A program made the translations under genes and the position numbers. From positions 1-62,041 of the forward strand of contig DXGH01000025.1 of assembly GCA_019114005.1 (NCBI GenBank): a stretch of 62,041 nucleotides of DNA, written 5' to 3'. Source of the DNA: Candidatus Acetatifactor stercoripullorum. Lineage in GTDB: Bacteria; Bacillota; Clostridia; Lachnospirales; Lachnospiraceae. The notes beneath the pieces are model-generated. The model was not told the DNA's origin, did not search any database, and was given only the letters and a program-made list of their open reading frames with translations. Below, in pieces: positions 57,203-62,041 of this stretch; the stretch's first letter is position 1, and each line of letters starts with the position of its first letter.

Positions 57203-57748
57203 TTGAAATCGGATAAAATGAGTGCAAATTACAGTAATTTTTTAAATCAGATAGGACTGGGCGCGTTTGATTTGGGATATCTGTTGATTGGGATGGCTAT
57301 ATTGGCAGTCCTTCTTCTTATATTTATTGTGATATCTGTTATCCTTTTAAGAAAAATCGGAAAAATGAAAAAGAGGCTGGATCAGTTTTTGACGGGAAAG
57401 GATGGGGGCAGCCTGGAGCAGGATATCGTAGCGTTATTTGAGGACAATAAAAGCTTAAAAGAAATTGCAGAAAAGAATAAGAAGGATATCCGTACCCTAT
57501 ATAGAAATATGGAATCTGCATTTCAGAAAATTGGTCTGGTAAAATACGACGCATTCAATCAAATGGGAGGACAGTTAAGCTTCTGCCTGGCACTGCTTGA
57601 TGAGAATAATAATGGATTTATTATCAATTCTGTTCACAGCACAGAAGGCTGCTATTCCTATACTAAGGAAATAAAAGGAGGGGAAAGCTCTATTTCTCTT
57701 GGCAAGGAAGAAGAGGAAGCATTGTCAATGGCAATGGGGGAAATATAA
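57203..57748 (+). CDS. DUF4446 family membrane protein, TTG start
   Basis: 181 residues from a TTG at 57203 that has GAGGAG five bases before it; the first ATG is 15 bases later without a ribosome site. One helix (about 28-50), a coiled region, then the conserved IRTLYRNMESAFQKIGLVKYD, AFNQMGGQLSFCLALLD and NSVHSTEGCYSYTKEI. Family is always near parB in Firmicutes; function unknown. It touches the HD-GYP gene that follows. Confidence 0.85.
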   Translation: MKSDKMSANYSNFLNQIGLGAFDLGYLLIGMAILAVLLLIFIVISVILLRKIGKMKKRLDQFLTGKDGGSLEQDIVALFEDNKSLKEIAEKNKKDIRTLYRNMESAFQKIGLVKYDAFNQMGGQLSFCLALLDENNNGFIINSVHSTEGCYSYTKEIKGGESSISLGKEEEEALSMAMGEI

Positions 57749-58801
57749 ATGGAATTAAAAAGAATTGATGAACTTAAGGGTGGAGAAATTTTGGCAAAAC
57801 CCATTATGACATGGGATTATCAGATTATGCTTCCGGAAGGGGCGAAGCTGAAAAAGGAATATATTGATAAGATCATTGAGCTTGGGATTTTCTATGTATA
57901 TGTGAAGGAAGAAAAAATGGAGGAGGGCGAGATGGTCATTCTGCGCTCAGAGATCGAGGAAAATATTAAGTCAAAGGTCCGAGATATTCTGGAGAGACAT
58001 ACCTATCATCATAATCAGGAACTGGAAGAATTAAGTTTAGAGACGGATCGAATTATTTCCAGTATTTTAGAAGAAGATCAGGTCGTAGAAAAGGTTTTTG
58101 ACATCAAGGAGAGAAGCTCTGATCTCTATGAGCACTCTATCAGTGTATGTACCTTTGCCATTCTTACGGCGCTGAAGCTTAAGGCAGACAAAAGTATGAT
58201 TCATGAAATCGGCGTAGGCTGTCTGCTTCACGACATAGGACTCAGATATATTACAATGGATTTTAATGATATAGCTTTGGCATCCATGAACAAACAGCAG
58301 ATTGCAGAATATAAAAAGCATCCTGTGTATGGCTTCAGCAATTTAAAGACGGAAGGCTGGATTTCAAAAATCAGCAAAAATATTGTACTGTATCATCATG
58401 AGAGACTGGATGGTTCTGGTTTCCCTTTGCGGATCAGAGAGATTCCCTTTGAATGCAGAATAGTAAATGTATGCGACGCTTTCGACGAAATGATATGCGG
58501 AATTGGCTGTAAAAGAGTAAAGGTATATGAGGCCATCGAATATTTAAAAAATTATAAAGATATTTTATTTGATGCTGAAATTGTAGACACTTTTCTGGCC
58601 TTCACGGCAGTATACCCATCAGGAACACATGTTCTAACCAACGAAGGAGAAGTGGGAGTAGTTTTGTCCCAAAACAAAAATTTCCATGAGAGACCAGTGT
58701 TGCGCATTATAAAGGATAAAGCAGGAAATGATGTAGAGGGTGTATTGATTAAGGATCTTGTCAAAGTACACAATATTTATATTGAAAAAGCATTGGATTA
58801 A
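57749..58801 (+). CDS. HD-GYP family protein with degenerate motifs
   Basis: 350 residues. The HD-GYP domain (about 95-290) shows the H/HD pair in LYEHSISV and GCLLHDIGLRY and the second motif as HHERLDGSGFP. In active cyclic-di-GMP phosphodiesterases these read HDIGK and GYP; here Lys is Leu and Tyr is Phe. The metal His and Asp residues remain. It begins one base after the DUF4446 gene, so the two are one operon. Activity is uncertain. Confidence 0.82.
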   Translation: MELKRIDELKGGEILAKPIMTWDYQIMLPEGAKLKKEYIDKIIELGIFYVYVKEEKMEEGEMVILRSEIEENIKSKVRDILERHTYHHNQELEELSLETDRIISSILEEDQVVEKVFDIKERSSDLYEHSISVCTFAILTALKLKADKSMIHEIGVGCLLHDIGLRYITMDFNDIALASMNKQQIAEYKKHPVYGFSNLKTEGWISKISKNIVLYHHERLDGSGFPLRIREIPFECRIVNVCDAFDEMICGIGCKRVKVYEAIEYLKNYKDILFDAEIVDTFLAFTAVYPSGTHVLTNEGEVGVVLSQNKNFHERPVLRIIKDKAGNDVEGVLIKDLVKVHNIYIEKALD

Positions 58802-58808
58802 ATAGGCG

Positions 58809-58937
58809 TTTGCGAAACTCACTGACAAAGTCACGAACCTGGTCATAATAACCAAAAACGGGTTCCGAAGCAGTGGCTAGTCACCCTTATTTTGGTTATT
58901 ACGCCCAGTTTCTGATACCAGAGAGCGAGTTTCGCAA
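58809..58937. repeat. intergenic inverted-repeat element, copy 3 (long form)
   Basis: Ends TTGCGAAACTC (58810-58820) and GAGTTTCGCAA (58927-58937) are perfect inverted repeats. Inside, TAATAACCAAAA and TTTTGGTTATTA pair perfectly. Right end shares CTGATACCAG and CGAG-T-TTCGCAA with copy 2. No coding frame; no T-box motifs for the serS that follows. Confidence 0.7.
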
Positions 58938-58987
58938 GTACCTAATTAGATTAAAAATCGTAAGGATACGATAAAAGGGAGGAAGCT

Positions 58988-60277
58988 ATGATAGACATTA
59001 AATTTCTCAGAGAAAACCCTGAGGTTGTGAAGGAAAATATTCGGAAGAAATTTCAGGATTCCAAAATTCCCATGGTGGATGAAGTGATCCAGCTGGATGC
59101 AGAGAGCAGGAAGGTAAAGCAGGAGGCAGATGACCTGCGTGCTTCCCGCAATAAAATATCCAAGGAAATCGGCGCTTTGATGGCACAGGGGAAAAAGGAA
59201 GAGGCAGAAGAAAAAAAAGCCCAGGTGACAGCAGGAGCACAGAGACTTGCCCAGCTGGAGGAGAAAGAGGTGCAGCTTCAGGAGAAGATCACAAAAATTA
59301 TGATGGTGATTCCCAATATAATAGATGCTTCTGTTCCTATCGGCAGGGATGATAGTGAAAATGTGGAGATAGAAAAATTTGGTGAGCCTATTGTGTCTGA
59401 TTTTGAGGTGCCCTACCATGCAGATATTTTGGACAGCATAAATGGCTTGGATAAGGAGAGCGCAGGGCGCACCAGCGGAAACGGCTTTTATTACCTGATG
59501 GGAGACGCAGCCAGAATTCACTCTGCCATGATAAGCTATGCCAGGGATTTTATGATTGATAAGGGATTCACTTATTGTATTCCCCCTTTTATGATCCGCA
59601 GCAGCGTGGTAAATGGTGTGATGAGCTTTGCCGAGATGGAAGCCATGATGTATAAAATCGAAGGAGAGGATTTGTATTTAATCGGCACCTCCGAGCATTC
59701 CATGATTGGAAAATTTAAAGGACAGATCGTAAAGGAGACAAGTCTGCCGATTACCATGACTTCCTATTCTCCTTGTTTTAGAAAGGAAGTAGGCTCTCAC
59801 GGCATTGAAGAAAGAGGAGTGTACCGGGTACATCAGTTTGAAAAGCAAGAGATGGTAGTATTGTGCAGACCGGAAGAATCCATGGATTGGTACAATAAAA
59901 TGTGGACCTACACGGTAGAATTTTTCCGCAGTCTGGATATACCGGTGCGCACTCTGGAATGCTGCAGCGGCGATTTGGCAGACCTGAAGGTGAAATCCTG
60001 TGATGTGGAGGCATGGAGTCCCAGACAGAAAAAATATTTCGAGGTAGGCTCCTGTTCTACTCTTGGAGATGCTCAGGCAAGACGGCTTGGCATCCGCACC
60101 AAGGGAGAGAATGGAACTTATTTTGTGCATACCTTGAATAATACTGTTCTGGCATCGCCCAGAGGATTAATTGCATTTTTGGAAAACAATGTAAATCAGG
60201 ACGGCAGCATCAGCATACCGGAAGCGCTGCGTCCCTATATGGGAGGAAAGGATAAAGTATATCCCTCTCAAAAATAA
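58988..60277 (+). CDS. serS: seryl-tRNA synthetase
   Basis: 429 residues, normal bacterial length. The N-terminal coiled-coil arm (about 30-100) binds tRNA-Ser; the class II motifs are present: motif 2 SPCFRKEVGSHGIEERGVYRVHQF and motif 3 LNNTVLASPRGLIAFLEN. GGGAGG lies six bases before the ATG. Confidence 0.96.
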   Translation: MIDIKFLRENPEVVKENIRKKFQDSKIPMVDEVIQLDAESRKVKQEADDLRASRNKISKEIGALMAQGKKEEAEEKKAQVTAGAQRLAQLEEKEVQLQEKITKIMMVIPNIIDASVPIGRDDSENVEIEKFGEPIVSDFEVPYHADILDSINGLDKESAGRTSGNGFYYLMGDAARIHSAMISYARDFMIDKGFTYCIPPFMIRSSVVNGVMSFAEMEAMMYKIEGEDLYLIGTSEHSMIGKFKGQIVKETSLPITMTSYSPCFRKEVGSHGIEERGVYRVHQFEKQEMVVLCRPEESMDWYNKMWTYTVEFFRSLDIPVRTLECCSGDLADLKVKSCDVEAWSPRQKKYFEVGSCSTLGDAQARRLGIRTKGENGTYFVHTLNNTVLASPRGLIAFLENNVNQDGSISIPEALRPYMGGKDKVYPSQK

Positions 60278-60289
60278 ATTAAAACACAT

Positions 60290-60754
60290 ATGAAAAAAAA
60301 TAATATTGTATTAAAATTGGTTTTTGGCATTTTAGCAGTGGTAGGATTTATTTTCTTCATAGTCGGTATCATATTGCTGGTGTCCAGCATACGATTTCAG
60401 GAAGAAGCGGTAGAGGTCAGCGCTGAAATTACTCAAATTGAGAGCTATCGGGATATAGATGGAGATATATCTCATAGAGTGTATGTGACCTATTCCTATG
60501 GCGGAAAAACATATGAGAATGTAAATCTTCAGGAATACAGCAGCGGAATGTATGAAGGAAAAGAGATTACTCTGCTGGTACAGCCGGATGACCCTTACAA
60601 TGTGTCCACAGGATTAATCAATATTTTGATTGGAGGTATCTTTGTCGGGATTGGGTTTATTTTTCTGTTGATCTGCATTATTGCGCTGATCCTTTTTGCC
60701 AGAAGGAACCGGAAGAAAAAAAGATTGTTGGAGGCCGGACAGCTTCAACAGTGA
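60290..60754 (+). CDS. DUF3592 membrane protein
   Basis: 154 residues: helix (about 8-32), an extracellular DUF3592 beta-domain (about 40-108: AEITQIESYRDIDGDISHRV, YVTYSYGGKTYENVNL, LLVQPDDPYNV) and a second helix (about 112-140) with a basic tail. Function unknown; ribosome site is poor. It begins 12 bases after serS and may be co-transcribed. Confidence 0.75.
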   Translation: MKKNNIVLKLVFGILAVVGFIFFIVGIILLVSSIRFQEEAVEVSAEITQIESYRDIDGDISHRVYVTYSYGGKTYENVNLQEYSSGMYEGKEITLLVQPDDPYNVSTGLINILIGGIFVGIGFIFLLICIIALILFARRNRKKKRLLEAGQLQQ

Positions 60755-60890
60755 AAATATATGGACAAATCCTGAGCCGGTAATCACTTTGGGCAGTGAA
60801 GTCCGTGTCTATGTGGATGGCAATGATTTCAGTAAGTATTATATAGACATACAAGGCGTTTTACAGGGAAGAATTGTGGATTATACCTGA
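60741..60890 (+). pseudogene. remnant of a second DUF3592-type gene
   Basis: In the next frame the DNA reads PEPVITLGSEVRVYVDGNDF, then SKYYIDIQGVLQGRIVDYT and TGA. VRVYVDGNDxSKYYID resembles the end of the DUF3592 outside domain. It has no start of its own and follows directly on the intact gene, so it is probably what is left of a tandem paralogue. Confidence 0.4.
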
Positions 60891-60935
60891 CACCTTGTAA
60901 AATTGAAATGTAAAATCGGGAGAGAAGGTGAAGAG

Positions 60936-61823
60936 TTGCATAGATATATGCGTGCTATCGGCTTCAGTGATTATTCTGACCGTAAAAAAATAAGAAATTT
61001 GTTGACGGATGTCATTATGAATTCCGATCAACGTGCATATACCTTAAATCAGGAAGGAATTATGCTGGGAGAATTCAGCAAAAACTTTGCCGGTTCCGTG
61101 GGAGTGACAGTCTGCGGTGAATTTGACGAGGAGGATAAATTTATTTACGACTATTATTTTCCCTATTTGAACGGCACCGGAATTACAACCCATGAGGATG
61201 TCTCTGTGGAACGCCATGCGGCCAAGGATTCTTATGCTGGCGTGTGCGATGATGTCAAGGTTGGGATATCCCTGATTTTTTACCTGAAAAACAGAATTCC
61301 TTATGTAAAGGCGCAGACAACGGGAAAGCTTCCCATCAGAGGAACCACCCTGACTCTTTCGGCTCTTTCCGTAAGCGGCAGTATTATGATGCCCATACAA
61401 AAGGATGAGGAGCAGAAGCTGAGAGTCAAGAAAAATTCTGCCAACAGGAATAATCTGCTGGCGGCGGCCAGAAAGGGAGATGAGGACGCTATTGAGACTC
61501 TGACCCTGGAGGACATGGACATGTACACCACCATTTCCCGCAAGATTCAGAAGGAAGATGTATTCAGCCTGGTAGATACCTATTTTATGCCCTATGGGGT
61601 GGAATGCGATCAATATTCCATATTGGGAGAGATTGTTTCCATGCAGGAGGCTGCCAATGATGTCACCGGGGAAAAAATTTATATTTTAAGAATTTGCTGT
61701 AATGAATTGACATTTGACGTTTGTATTAATATAATAGACTTGTTTGGGGAACCCCAGGTTGGCAGACGGTTCAAGGGAATTATCTGGCTGCAGGGGAAAA
61801 TTAATTTTCCGGAGGATCTGTAG
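60936..61823 (+). CDS. DUF3881 family protein, TTG start
   Basis: 295 residues from TTG 60936, which has GAAGGTG upstream; the frame is open from 60903 but without a ribosome site. Soluble, with no recognised catalytic motif; conserved stretches include YMRAIGFSDYSDRKKIRNLL, YDYYFPYLNGTGITTHEDVS and ERHAAKDSYAGVCDDVKVG. A family of unknown function typical of Lachnospiraceae, which supports the taxonomic reading. Confidence 0.8.
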   Translation: MHRYMRAIGFSDYSDRKKIRNLLTDVIMNSDQRAYTLNQEGIMLGEFSKNFAGSVGVTVCGEFDEEDKFIYDYYFPYLNGTGITTHEDVSVERHAAKDSYAGVCDDVKVGISLIFYLKNRIPYVKAQTTGKLPIRGTTLTLSALSVSGSIMMPIQKDEEQKLRVKKNSANRNNLLAAARKGDEDAIETLTLEDMDMYTTISRKIQKEDVFSLVDTYFMPYGVECDQYSILGEIVSMQEAANDVTGEKIYILRICCNELTFDVCINIIDLFGEPQVGRRFKGIIWLQGKINFPEDL

Positions 61824-61855
61824 CGGGCCGGAGGAAAATTGAATAAGTTTGGATT

Positions 61856-61875
61856 CCTGCTTATCAGCAGGTTTT
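61856..61875 (+). terminator. terminator after the DUF3881 gene
   Basis: CCTGCT-TATC-AGCAGG followed by TTTT, about 33 bases after the stop codon. Confidence 0.6.
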
Positions 61876-61882
61876 CATAAAT

Positions 61883-61923
61883 GTCCTCGTAGCTCAGTTG
61901 GATAGAGCGATCGCCTCCTAAGG
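61883..61923 (+). pseudogene. 5' fragment of a tRNA-Arg(CCT)-like gene
   Basis: Sequence matches the acceptor 5' strand, D-arm (AGCTCAGTTGGATAGAGC) and anticodon loop CTCCTAA of a tRNA. The 3' anticodon stem should be GCGAT but reads GGTTG, and no T-arm follows. It resembles the intact gene 101 bases downstream but differs in the acceptor and D-loop. Confidence 0.7.
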
Positions 61924-61983
61924 TTGTGCTCAACCAATCAACTCGAAGCCAAAAGTGATAGTTACCAATTCAATTTCATATAA

Positions 61984-62041
61984 GTCTCTGTAGCTCAGCA
62001 GGATAGAGCGTTCGCCTCCTAAGCGAAAGGCCGTGGGTTCG
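61984..62041 (+). tRNA. tRNA-Arg(CCT), 3' end outside window
   Basis: GTCTCTG acceptor strand, D-arm, anticodon stem TTCGC/GCGAA with loop CTCCTAA (anticodon CCT, reads AGG), variable loop and start of the T-arm GTGGGTTCG. The window ends inside the T-arm. Confidence 0.9.

Noticed and set aside
58802..58987. Possible T-box riboswitch before serS
   Set aside because: No AGGGTGGNACCGCG-type T-box sequence and no specifier loop; the region is the inverted-repeat element instead.

Overview
The window looks like the replication-origin region of a low-GC Gram-positive anaerobe of the class Clostridia, most likely a Lachnospiraceae gut bacterium. The grounds are the gene order gyrA-gyrB-recF-S4-dnaN-dnaA | oriC | rpmH-rnpA-yidD-yidC-jag-mnmE-mnmG-rsmG-(two-component pair)-parS-parA-parB-DUF4446-HD-GYP-serS, an FprA flavoprotein and EFR1 ferredoxin, strong GGAGG ribosome sites, and DUF3881/DUF4446 family proteins. 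Nothing here names a species.

Layout. 1-9463: accessory transport and sensing. There is an MFS drug exporter (cut by the window edge) behind a probable translational attenuator with a 20-codon leader peptide, a PutP-type Na+ symporter, an antimicrobial-peptide type ABC transporter with its own two-component system, and a cytoplasmic GH5 glycosidase preceded by two 14-bp direct repeats. 9465-18080: a decaying island. It holds an AraC regulator, fragments of VOC, GNAT, DUF3795, nitroreductase, radical SAM and HTH genes, an intact PadR/HAAS pair, an intact EFR1 ferredoxin, an oxidoreductase under a probable Rrf2 operator, and a complete IS256-family element inserted in a tnpV-like gene. 18086-20208: an AT-rich piece with a DUF262/HNH (GmrSD-like) gene and a foreign-looking 93-residue tail on the rRNA methylase RlmD, probably the edge of an old integrative element.

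19927-35768: mostly housekeeping and stress genes. These are rlmD, fprA, yhaM, a membrane-anchored HtrA-like protein that has lost its catalytic triad, mutS2, a second OmpR/HAMP-kinase pair, a cobalamin-riboswitch operon (DUF4430 lipid-side protein plus ECF S component), a small one-helix protein, an unknown protein co-transcribed with an ABC-F ribosome protection protein that has an elaborate leader, a lipoprotein and a YbaK-type deacylase.

35769-61823: the conserved origin block. dnaA and the genes left of it are read leftward and rpmH and the genes right of it are read rightward, with DnaA boxes on both sides of dnaA. Two perfect parS sites precede parA; one is the centre of a 38-bp perfect palindrome that can also end transcription of the upstream regulator. 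Small inverted-repeat elements sharing TTGCGAAAC ends sit in three consecutive intergenic gaps here. 61883-62041: a broken tRNA-Arg(CCT)-like fragment followed by a tRNA-Arg(CCT) that runs off the window.

The strongest candidates for new biology are the two antibiotic-type leader regions (MFS and ABC-F), the DUF4430/ECF cobalamin module, the parS-terminator palindrome, the triad-less HtrA protein and the dispersed repeat family. All functions were read from sequence motifs by eye; no database search was run.
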